NCBI GenBank assembly: GCA_947036575.1
Contig: CAMQSH010000115.1
Span: 1 to 6,156, forward strand
Direction of reading: 5' to 3'
From: an uncultured Brevinema sp.
GTDB lineage: Bacteria; Spirochaetota; Brevinematia; Brevinematales; Brevinemataceae
DNA length: 6,156 nt
The notes below the pieces were generated by a model. The model ran no database searches. It was not told the origin of the DNA and was given only the letters and a program-made list of their open reading frames with translations. Below are positions 1-6,083 of this stretch, piece after piece. Position numbers and translations under genes: made by a program. Within the stretch, counting starts at the first letter, position 1. Each line of letters begins with the position of its first letter.

Positions 1-186
1 ATAATAATTATAGTATTATTACGAAAGGAATATGATCATTCGTGGGCATTCAGATTATTAATATCTTCAAAACAAATAACACAATGAATGGATTTGAATC
101 GACCAGCCTCTGTAAACCATCCTAGATCCATACCCATCTGCCTGTCTGGGGTGCAAAGTGCGCCAAGGTTGTGCGTGGTGGAAACC
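1..186. other. Probable host flank beyond the 3' end of the element
   Basis: The first ~90 bases are A+T-rich, unlike the GC-rich element body, and I see no gene in them. Complementarity to the ICR stops at 186, which I take as the element edge. The stretch 90-186 has more balanced composition and could be host DNA or an outer part of the element not represented in the ICR. No repeat shared with the other side can be tested, because the other flank is outside the window. Confidence 0.55.
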
Positions 187-190
187 GTAG

Positions 191-204
191 GTTACGAATG
201 TAAC
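191..204. repeat. Dyad GTTAC-GAAT-GTAAC at the right tip
   Basis: A perfect 5-bp inverted repeat around a 4-bp centre, four bases inside the proposed right edge. The same dyad appears inverted at 449-462 in the ICR. A symmetric motif at the recombining end of a tyrosine-recombinase element could be a recombinase binding site; that role is inferred. Confidence 0.6.
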
Positions 205-228
205 TATGGATCTGTGAGACCGAGGGAT

Positions 229-244
229 GACCGTCACTACGGTC
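229..244. repeat. Hairpin GACCGT-CACT-ACGGTC, repeated at 486-501
   Basis: A 6-bp perfect stem with a 4-base loop, present identically in the right ITR (229-244) and in the second half of the ICR (486-501). It is followed in both places by a short A run (246-250 and 503-507). It is a shared core of the two termini and could be a protein binding or folding element. The function is inferred. Confidence 0.65.
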
Positions 245-411
245 TAAAAAGGAATGATCACCTTCGTTCTGCCTATCACCGAGACCATATGTCAAAATCG
301 TCATGTCCATGACCTCCGGAAGCAGAACGACCTGCGTCAATAAACAGCAGAGAATGCTCCCGGGTCAGTCTCCTATCCCTGAACGCCTCAGAATGGTCCG
401 AGCGACAAGGA

Positions 412-514
412 TAGTGACGGTCATCCCTCGGTCTCACAGATCCATAGTTACATTCGTAACCTACGATCTGTTTCGACCTCACTCTGACCGTCACTACGGT
501 CTAAAAAGGGATGA
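412..514. repeat. Internal complementary region (ICR), template of the circle junction
   Basis: The region has two halves that meet at about 465/466. Positions 412-465 are the exact reverse complement of the right terminus, 186-239 (54 of 54). Positions 486-514 match 229-257 in direct orientation (28 of 29), which is the orientation expected for the complement of the left terminus. Read on the minus strand, 514 down to 412 therefore gives left-end sequence complement next to right-end sequence, the arrangement known for DIRS1 ICRs. In the established DIRS model this region bridges the two cDNA ends so that a full circle can be closed. It lies between the recombinase stop at 547 and the right ITR. 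Confidence 0.85.
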
Positions 515-546
515 CACATACCAAAAGGGTCGCGAGGAACCCAGAA

Positions 547-1698
547 TCAATTATTAAAACCTCGCTCGGTCACGGACATGAGGGCGGCATCGCCGACTGG
601 AGGCGGGCGAGTGACATCCACCCTATAAAAACGGGTAAAAGTGCATGGCGTCGACCATGAGGCCGCTGCACAGATATCGTGCGCTGCTACACCCCTAAGG
701 GCAGCCCAAGACGTAGCCATACTCCTGGTAGAGTGAGCCCTCGTACCAGCAGGAACCGGTATTCCCTGCGCCCTGTAAGCATGGGAAATAACCTCCACCA
801 GCCAATGCGAGAGTCTCTGCTTGGAGAGTGGAAGCCCCTGTCTTGCTGCACCGTAGCATATGAAAAGCTGAGAGTGCGCCTTCCGCAAGGACTGCGTACG
901 GGCCAGATAGGCCCTCAAGGCCCTGACTGGGCACAGGGTCAGCAACCTGTCTTGCTCTGCCTGTGAGGTGGAAGAAGGCTGGAATTGAGTCACCTCCAGA
1001 ACCTGGTTAATGGACTGCGGATTAAGAACCTTTGGCAGGAAAGCTGGATTCGGCCAAAGTGACACGCTAGCACCTCCTGCCTGCCACCTAAGGCAGTCGT
1101 CACTAACGGAGAGAGCACACAGCTCACTGACACGTTTCGCCGAACAGAGCGCCAAGAGAAAGGCAGTCTTAAGCGACAAGGAACGCAAATCTGCGTCTAA
1201 AATAGGCTCATACGGGCCTACAGTAAGTGACGTTAAAACCGTGGGCAGATCCCAGCTCGGTGCCCGCAAAGTGCGACCTGGACGCAACCGGCGGGCTCCC
1301 TTCAAGAACTGGCCAACCAAGGGATGCCTACCAAGGGGACCATTGTCCACACCCCGGTGAAAGGCCGAGATTGCTGAAGCATATACTTTCACGGTACTGG
1401 CCGCCTTGCCTTGATCCAATTCGGACTGCAAGAAACGTAAAACCTGTGGCACGGGGCAAGTCGCTGGCTCGAGGCCCATGCCAACACACCAATCTGAAAA
1501 GATCCTCCACCTGAGTGCGTAGCAAGCTCTAGTGGATGGAGCCCTGGCGTTATTTAGCGTGTCCTGGACAGACACATCTACCTGCTCAACGACGGGCCCT
1601 GCAGGGGCCAGACCCACAGACAGAGGGTCCCTGGGTTCGGATGCCAGATCCGCCCGTCTGCCTGTGACAAGAGATCCGCTCTGCATGGCAACTGCCAT
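547..1698 (-). CDS. Tyrosine recombinase (DIRS-type)
   Basis: This 383-residue protein, counted from the ATG at 1698, is the enzyme that inserts the circular DNA copy, acting in the nucleus through a covalent phosphotyrosine. The N-terminal core-binding region starts around residue 46 (ARAPSTRACYALRWRIF) and runs to about 150. The catalytic half shows Arg189 in SAKRVSELCAL, His322 and Arg325 in HSTRS, Trp348 where many relatives have the second histidine, and nucleophile Tyr358 in FTRFYRVDV. The stop is TGA at 547-549. The start is uncertain: the frame is open far upstream, with only antisense-like sequence before 1698, and the ATG at 1698 has a poor context (T at -3). The gene overlaps the RT frame by 121 bp, and recognisable recombinase sequence begins about 15 bp after the RT stop. 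It could be expressed by -1 frameshifting, reinitiation or splicing. No frame damage is seen. Confidence 0.93.
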   Translation of the reverse strand: MAVAMQSGSLVTGRRADLASEPRDPLSVGLAPAGPVVEQVDVSVQDTLNNARAPSTRACYALRWRIFSDWCVGMGLEPATCPVPQVLRFLQSELDQGKAASTVKVYASAISAFHRGVDNGPLGRHPLVGQFLKGARRLRPGRTLRAPSWDLPTVLTSLTVGPYEPILDADLRSLSLKTAFLLALCSAKRVSELCALSVSDDCLRWQAGGASVSLWPNPAFLPKVLNPQSINQVLEVTQFQPSSTSQAEQDRLLTLCPVRALRAYLARTQSLRKAHSQLFICYGAARQGLPLSKQRLSHWLVEVISHAYRAQGIPVPAGTRAHSTRSMATSWAALRGVAAHDICAAASWSTPCTFTRFYRVDVTRPPPVGDAALMSVTERGFNN

Positions 1699-3791
1699 GG
1701 ATGACCCTGCAACAGCCGGAGCAGGTCCGGGAACCAAGGCCTCGCTGGCCACCGTGGAGCCACCAGCAGGACTGAGTGATGGCCCTCCTGGATCCTCCGG
1801 AGAACCTGCGCTATGAGCGGGAGTGGAGGAAAAGCATACAACAAGCCTGTCGGCCATTCTTGTGACAGGGCATCCAGGCCCAAACTGCCCCCCTGCCCTG
1901 TGAGGGAGTACCACTCCGGGCAGTGCGTTGTCTCCGCCGATGCAAAGAGATCTACATGTGCGACCCCGTACCGCATCCAGATCTGGCTTATGACCTCTGC
2001 GCTCAATCTCCATTCTCCCGGGAGTGGCCCCGTCCTGGAGAGAATGTCGGCTGCTCTGTTCTCCACACCCGGGATGTGCACTGCCCTCAGTGAAGACAGC
2101 CGCGGCCAAGCCCAAGTCAATAAGGCCTCCGCCACCTTGAGGCACCGCTGAGACCTCGTTCCCCCTTGGTGATTGACGTAGTACACCGCCACAGTACTGT
2201 CCGTCCTCACGAGAACATGTTGGTGTTGCAACACCGGCAGGAATCTCTGCAGGGCAAGATGGATGGCCTTTAGTTCGAGGACATTGATGTGCTCCAACGT
2301 CCATGGGGGCTGCCACATGCCCCTCGCCGTCCGTCCTTCCCAGACGGCTCCCCAGCCTGTCAGGGACGCGTCCGTCGAAAGGACCTGTCTCCTGTGTGGA
2401 AGGCCCCCCAGTGGGACACCTCGGAGTAAGAACTCCCGGTCCCTCCAAGGGCGCAGGGCTCTGATGCAAGCCCGGGACACACGCAGCCTCACCTGCCTGT
2501 CGCTCTTCGGGTGAAGACCGAAGGCATTGAACCAGCACTGCAGGGGGCGTGCCCTCAGCAGGCCAAGAGGAACTACCGCCGCAGCTGCTGACATCAGACC
2601 CAGCAGCTTCTGGACTCTGTGAGCAGTCACGAGACCACCCAAGCGGAAATGACCCAGCATGCCGAGCAGGCTGTCTGCTCTCCGTGGAGTGAGAGATGCC
2701 GTCATGCCGACCGAGTCGAGGAGGACACCGAGGAACTCTGCCTGTTGGCGGGGTTGCAGGTTGCTCTTTTTGTAGTTGACCTTGAAGCCCAGGAATTGAA
2801 TGTGGGCCAGAACAGTCTCCGTGTCGCGCACTACCTGTTCTCGGGAGGGGGCGCAGACGAGCCAGTCGTCCAAATACGGTAGTATTTTGAGACCGCGAGC
2901 CTGAAGGGGGGAGAGCGCGGCTGACACCACGCGAGTAAAAACTCGTGGGGAGAGTGAAAGGCCGAAAGGTAGGACCTGGAACTGGAACGCCCTGCCCTGG
3001 AAGGCAAAGCGCAGAAAGGGCCTGTGTTCCGGGCAAATCGGAACGTGGAAGTAGGCGTCCTTTAAGTCCAACGATGTGAACCACTCCCCCTGCCGGATGG
3101 ACTGCATCACCACCCCTGTGTGGACCATCTTGAAAGGCAGCACCTTGAGGTACCGATTCAAGGGCCTGAGGTCGAGAACGGGCCGGAGACCGCCATCTTT
3201 CTTTGGAACGATAAAATACTTGCTGTAGAACCCAGCGAGCTGTGCGCTGGGCGGTACTTCTGAGATGGCCCCTTTCAGAAGTAGCTCTTGAACCTCTGTG
3301 GCAAGTGCGGACATTAAAACCGGGTCTTGTACAGACGTTACCTTGACCCCTGAAAACATAGGGGGCCGTCGTCGAAATTGCAACCGGTAGCCACGAGCCA
3401 CCGTGGCTATGACCCAAGGGTCTGGGACAATCCCCTCCCAGGAGGTCCGTGACAACTGGGAAGGACAATCGACGGGCGCCCCTGGGATGCTATGCGGGAC
3501 CACTACCGCGGCCCGCACCCCTACCTCTGCCTCGGTGTTGACCCCCTCTACCCCTGGAACGGGGATATGGGGCTGATCTCTGGTCAGGTGGACGAAATCG
3601 CCCGTCACCAGAGGACTGTGGGATGTTCCCCCTCGGCGGAGGCCGGGCCGGCAGCCGCGGCCTATATCCGCCCACGGACACCCTGCTGACCGTTGAGGCA
3701 GGTCTACGGCACACCCGCTGGACAGCTTCCCTAGACGCTGCAGCACGTTCAGCGCGGTCGAGCACCTCCTGGGATCCTGGGTGGAAAACAT
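1578..3791 (-). CDS. Reverse transcriptase / RNase H with C-terminal Dam-like methyltransferase domain
   Basis: The polyprotein copies element RNA into DNA and removes the RNA strand. Numbered from the first ATG (3791; 737 residues), the RT spans about 161-361, with catalytic Asp242 in SLDLKDAYFHVP, LPFGLSLSPRVF at 274-285 and YLDD at 306-309. RNase H follows at about 470-590 with Asp474 (STDAS), Glu506, Asp531 (RTDST) and Asp582 (NRAAD). Residues 612-691 (VDLFAS ... AFPPLPLI ... VAPRWPARPWFPDL) resemble the Dam-type methyltransferase-like segment known from DIRS polyproteins. Its NPP(Y)-type motif reads FPPL here, so activity is doubtful. I see no protease. The first ~100 residues overlap gag in another frame and show nothing I recognise; conserved sequence starts close to the gag stop. 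The true N-terminus may come from a +1 frameshift out of gag, since the frame is open upstream of this ATG. The stop overlaps the recombinase gene. Confidence 0.95.
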   Translation of the reverse strand: MFSTQDPRRCSTALNVLQRLGKLSSGCAVDLPQRSAGCPWADIGRGCRPGLRRGGTSHSPLVTGDFVHLTRDQPHIPVPGVEGVNTEAEVGVRAAVVVPHSIPGAPVDCPSQLSRTSWEGIVPDPWVIATVARGYRLQFRRRPPMFSGVKVTSVQDPVLMSALATEVQELLLKGAISEVPPSAQLAGFYSKYFIVPKKDGGLRPVLDLRPLNRYLKVLPFKMVHTGVVMQSIRQGEWFTSLDLKDAYFHVPICPEHRPFLRFAFQGRAFQFQVLPFGLSLSPRVFTRVVSAALSPLQARGLKILPYLDDWLVCAPSREQVVRDTETVLAHIQFLGFKVNYKKSNLQPRQQAEFLGVLLDSVGMTASLTPRRADSLLGMLGHFRLGGLVTAHRVQKLLGLMSAAAAVVPLGLLRARPLQCWFNAFGLHPKSDRQVRLRVSRACIRALRPWRDREFLLRGVPLGGLPHRRQVLSTDASLTGWGAVWEGRTARGMWQPPWTLEHINVLELKAIHLALQRFLPVLQHQHVLVRTDSTVAVYYVNHQGGTRSQRCLKVAEALLTWAWPRLSSLRAVHIPGVENRAADILSRTGPLPGEWRLSAEVISQIWMRYGVAHVDLFASAETTHCPEWYSLTGQGGSLGLDALSQEWPTGLLYAFPPLPLIAQVLRRIQEGHHSVLLVAPRWPARPWFPDLLRLLQGHPWQLPCRADLLSQADGRIWHPNPGTLCLWVWPLQGPSLSR

Positions 3792-5121
3792 GCCCAGGGG
3801 CAACTGGGAGGTTCAGCAGCTCCTGCTTGATGGGCTCTGGCAGGGAGGTCTGTGCCAGCCAAACCTGCCTGCGGCACAACACCGCGGAACCCATGGCGTC
3901 TCCCACATCACGTGTCAGCTGGGCGTGGGATGACAGAGCTGCATCCAGCAGGGCCCTGGCGTCCTGGTCGTCTCGACTCAGCGTCTTGCGAAGCGACGCC
4001 AGCGTAATGGCCAGAGCGTTACCCATCCGGGCCGCTCGTGCTGCTGCATTAAAAGTACGAGTGGCCAGGCGGTCCGTCTTTGCGCACTCCTTACGGGGGC
4101 ACCGTGGGTTGGGTGACACACCAGTGAGGCCCAGAGATGTCAAGGCGGCCATTGATGGCTCGACCGGTGGCATGTCCCCGAGTCCAGTCTCCACGGGGTA
4201 CGTGGCTGTTGCTAGCTGGCGGCAGCCTGCATTGAACTGTGGGCGCTGCGTCAGCTTACCCCATGAGGACCTCAGCATTGCCGTGTAGTCAGGCGGCACC
4301 GGCACGGGGGGTGGTGGGGTAGCACAAGGGATGCCCTCCCAGATACCTCCCATGGGAGCCGGAGCAGGTGTGGGCGCCTCAAGGCCCAGGATGTTGGCAG
4401 CGCTCAGCACCCGTGCCATCAGGGAGCTGACGGGGACCTCTCCCGCCCCCACGGAGCTATCACCCAGTACTGCAGAGCCCGTCTGCAGATCGTCCATGAG
4501 GTCGTCTCCTGTGTGCTCTGACTCCGTTCGGGGAGCATAGAGGGATAGCACATCCGCATCGTCCCGTTCCTCCTCCTCACCATGGCTCTCAGGCCTGGAT
4601 GAGAGGGTGCCCTCCTGGCCAGGGGGCAGGCTGCCTTGAGAAGAGGCCTGGCGATCTACCAGCCTGTCCATCTTCTGTGCCAGAGCCTGGAGAGCAGAGA
4701 GGATCTGGAGCGACTCCGCGCTACCACCCTCGGTCACTGCCGCTGTTGCCCGACGCTCAGCAGGACGCTCAGCCGGACGCTCAGCCGCCGGACGCTTAGC
4801 TGGAGTGGGTGCAGCTCTCTGGGACGGCCTGTGGGGGGACCCATGCTGTCGGTCCCGCTTGTGAGTGTGCTTCCGGCCATGCCCGCTGAAAGGGAGTGGC
4901 TGGACAGGGGAACGTCGCCTCTCTCGTCGGCCCTCATTCACGTGGCCGCATATCAGGGCGGCCCGACGTTGTCTCTCACCCCTGGAGAGGTCGCAGGCAG
5001 CGCTGCAGGGGTGGTCGACGTCCTCCAGGACGTGTGCGGCCCCAAGACACATGGGGCACTCCCTGTGCCCATCACTGGCACTCATGGAGGCGCTGCAGAT
5101 CCTGCAGCAGTGTGAAGCCAT
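3490..5121 (-). CDS. Gag-like nucleocapsid protein (ORF1)
   Basis: This 543-residue protein probably forms the RNA-packaging particle. The ATG at 5121 has purine (G) at -3 and G at +4. The frame stays open upstream into the 92-bp repeats, but no other ATG occurs between 5121 and 5289, so this start is preferred. Visible parts in order: a Cys/His cluster (Cys6, Cys9, His19, Cys22, Cys25, His30) suggesting a zinc-binding fold; a basic stretch, 62-108, possibly nuclear-targeting; AERP repeats at 113-123; a likely amphipathic helix at 134-158; an acidic patch at 182-190; a Pro-rich linker at 250-277; and a predicted helical region at 345-465, of which WLAQTSLPEPIKQELLNLPV (421-440) resembles the conserved capsid-like segment of fish DIRS Gags from memory. 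The tail is Arg/Gly-rich (521-540), typical of nucleic-acid binding. It ends in TAG (3490-3492), inside the RT frame. Confidence 0.88.
   Translation of the reverse strand: MASHCCRICSASMSASDGHRECPMCLGAAHVLEDVDHPCSAACDLSRGERQRRAALICGHVNEGRRERRRSPVQPLPFSGHGRKHTHKRDRQHGSPHRPSQRAAPTPAKRPAAERPAERPAERRATAAVTEGGSAESLQILSALQALAQKMDRLVDRQASSQGSLPPGQEGTLSSRPESHGEEEERDDADVLSLYAPRTESEHTGDDLMDDLQTGSAVLGDSSVGAGEVPVSSLMARVLSAANILGLEAPTPAPAPMGGIWEGIPCATPPPPVPVPPDYTAMLRSSWGKLTQRPQFNAGCRQLATATYPVETGLGDMPPVEPSMAALTSLGLTGVSPNPRCPRKECAKTDRLATRTFNAAARAARMGNALAITLASLRKTLSRDDQDARALLDAALSSHAQLTRDVGDAMGSAVLCRRQVWLAQTSLPEPIKQELLNLPVAPGHVFHPGSQEVLDRAERAAASREAVQRVCRRPASTVSRVSVGGYRPRLPARPPPRGNIPQSSGDGRFRPPDQRSAPYPRSRGRGGQHRGRGRGAGRGSGPA
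4752..4800 (-). repeat. 12-bp microrepeat inside gag encoding AERP units
   Basis: Three consecutive 12-bp units on the plus strand (4752-4763, 4764-4775, 4776-4787) differ by a single base. A 3-bp insert (4788-4790) and a decayed fourth unit (4791-4800) follow. The unit length is a multiple of three, so copy changes keep the gag frame and simply lengthen the Ala-Glu-Arg-Pro linker. This is a likely site of length variation between copies. Confidence 0.8.
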
Positions 5122-5186
5122 CGCAGGCCCACCTAGGCGGTGTTGATGCTTGGATCCCTCCTCGATTCGTCCACCAGGGTATTCCC

Positions 5187-5444
5187 GTGGCCCGCACCAG
5201 CGCACGAATGCACCTAGCAGGCGCACACTAGCCCCACCGTCTGCGAACAGAGGTCTAGGGTGCCACAGAACCAGAGAGGTGGCCCGCACCAGCGCACGAA
5301 TGCACCTAGCAGGCGCACACTAGCCCCACCGTCTGCGAACAGAGGTCTAGGGTGCCACAGAACCAGAGAGGTGGCCCGCACCAGCGCACGAATGCACCTA
5401 GCAGGCGCACACTAGCCCCACCAGCTGCGGACAGGGGTATAGGG
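5187..5444. repeat. 92-bp tandem repeat array, two identical copies plus a partial third
   Basis: Copies run 5187-5278 and 5279-5370 and are identical over the 92 bp. A third starts at 5371, is identical to about 5422, then continues with clear divergence to about 5444. The unit length is not a multiple of three, so each added copy shifts the reading frame upstream of gag; this argues that the array is untranslated leader. It ends about 65 bp upstream of the gag ATG. DIRS elements of animals often vary in this leader region, but I do not know a function for this repeat. Confidence 0.95.
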
Positions 5445-5473
5445 CGTGGCAGGGGAGGCGACACAGAGGAGCA

Positions 5474-5520
5474 CTGCAGCGATCAAACAAGAAGCACACA
5501 GTAACAGCACAAATAAAGCC
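5474..5520 (-). promoter_or_regulatory. Candidate splice acceptor of the leader intron
   Basis: Along the element a T-rich stretch from 5520 (TTTATTTGTGCTG...) leads into GATCGCTGCAG ending at 5474, a plausible polypyrimidine tract plus AG. Joined to the donor at 6073 it would remove about 600 nt of AC-rich leader and keep the 92-bp array in the transcript. A second possible acceptor, CTGCAG, lies near 5686-5691. Weak on its own. Confidence 0.35.
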
Positions 5521-5807
5521 AAAAAACAGGCTATACAACAACAGAGAACACCCCAGAAATAAATCCAGGTACACTCAAACAATAAACCACTGCACAAGCA
5601 GGCTATAGTAACAGAAAATATTACAGCAACGTGACTATTTACCGTGCTACAATAAATAATAAACAACAAACTAGCGCTAGGTGGCCTGCAGCAAACTGAC
5701 AGGCCAACACAAAATCCGGCTGCACAATGCAGTAACACACAAAAGATAACAGGCAGACTTACGAAAAACTTCGGCTGCAACGACAATAAAGCACAGAAGA
5801 CCGCACG

Positions 5808-5880
5808 GCGGCCCACACCAGTGCGCGCACGCACCTAGTGGGCTCGCACAAAGCCCACGGCTGCGAACAGGCGTCTAGGC
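5808..5880. repeat. Diverged distant copy of the 92-bp repeat unit
   Basis: The segment shares GCACCTAG and CTGCGAACAG in the same order and similar spacing as the tandem units, with many substitutions in between. It sits about 365 bp from the array, separated by AC-rich sequence. This suggests an older dispersed duplication; two diverged edges (5444 and 5880) flank the AC-rich segment. Confidence 0.75.
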
Positions 5881-6038
5881 ACAGTATAAACAAAACAAAT
5901 AACCCGGAAACTAGCGCTCAAAACAGCAATCTAAGCTAAACAAAGATCTAGCTTAGCTGAAAGAAAAACACCACTCCAATCCTCGGGGGCAAATAATATG
6001 CACCCGTACCCGCAGGTAGCGAATTACGTAAGTGATGT

Positions 6039-6083
6039 CTTACCTTAAGTCTCGAAGTCTCTTCAATACTCACCTTAGGTCTC
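6039..6083 (-). promoter_or_regulatory. Two candidate splice donors in a 30-bp duplication
   Basis: Along the element the sequence reads AAG|GTGAGT (6076-6068, cut after 6074) and then AAG|GTAAGA (6046-6038, cut after 6044), both good matches to the vertebrate 5' splice site. They lie in a short direct duplication: 6039-6053 and 6069-6083 agree at 13 of 15 positions with a 30-bp offset. Their place just inside the left ITR and far upstream of gag fits a leader intron. Splicing is inferred. Confidence 0.45.

Larger units (their letters stand above)
187..392. repeat. Right inverted terminal repeat (3' ITR)
   Basis: Positions 318-372 (55 bp) are the exact reverse complement of 6102-6156. The pairing then decays but is still visible to 392/6082, for example 384-392 against 6082-6090. 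The outer part, 187-317, would pair with left-terminal sequence beyond the window. The outermost 186-239 is also the exact reverse complement of 412-465 in the ICR, which sets the outer edge at 186/187. The repeat contains two short dyads (191-204 and 229-244). The inner limit is soft because similarity fades gradually. Confidence 0.85.
5122..6081 (-). other. Non-coding 5' leader between left ITR and gag
   Basis: About 960 bp without a credible gene. The part at 5445-5800 is rich in A and C on the plus strand (T and G along the element). Its longest frame (5834-5412, minus) gives only a hydrophobic, Cys-rich, low-complexity peptide that I regard as a composition artefact. The leader holds the 92-bp repeat array near gag, a diverged copy at 5808-5880, the 10-bp palindrome CTAGCGCTAG at 5671-5680, and candidate splice signals. 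Confidence 0.7.

Noticed and set aside
122..494. Small ORFs in the termini that share a VGYECNYGSVRPRDDRHY-like peptide on both strands
   Set aside because: The shared peptide arises because 187-239 and 412-464 are inverted repeats; it is not a protein family.
1..546. Polyadenylation signal downstream of the recombinase
   Set aside because: I found no AATAAA or ATTAAA on the minus strand between the recombinase stop and the window start. The AATAAA at about 339-345 is on the plus strand.
622..630. TATA-like string TATAAAAA on the plus strand
   Set aside because: It lies inside the recombinase coding region next to the catalytic tyrosine codons and points against the element's direction of transcription.
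1699..3468. Upstream part of the long minus-strand frame that ends with the recombinase (open from 3468 to 547)
   Set aside because: It is a Pro/Ser/Arg-rich shadow of the RT/RNase H gene in another frame and begins at a non-ATG codon. Only the part after about 1698 shows recombinase sequence.
3792..3803. RT start at 3803
   Set aside because: That codon is TTG; the first ATG in frame is at 3791.
3623..4288. 221-residue plus-strand ORF, and other plus-strand ORFs over gag and RT
   Set aside because: They are antisense to well-supported genes, have Arg/Ser/Ala-rich composition typical of GC-rich shadows, and show no recognisable motifs.
5122..5289. N-terminal extension of gag to 5289
   Set aside because: The codon at 5289 is GTG, no ATG occurs before 5121, and the extension translates the 92-bp repeat, whose length is not a multiple of three.
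5187..5444. CRISPR-like array
   Set aside because: The units are directly adjacent 92-bp tandem copies without spacers, inside a eukaryotic retroelement.
5412..5834. 140-residue hydrophobic, Cys-rich minus-strand ORF in the leader
   Set aside because: AC-rich DNA gives Phe/Leu/Val/Cys-rich peptides on the opposite strand. There is no domain, and it overlaps repeat units at both ends.
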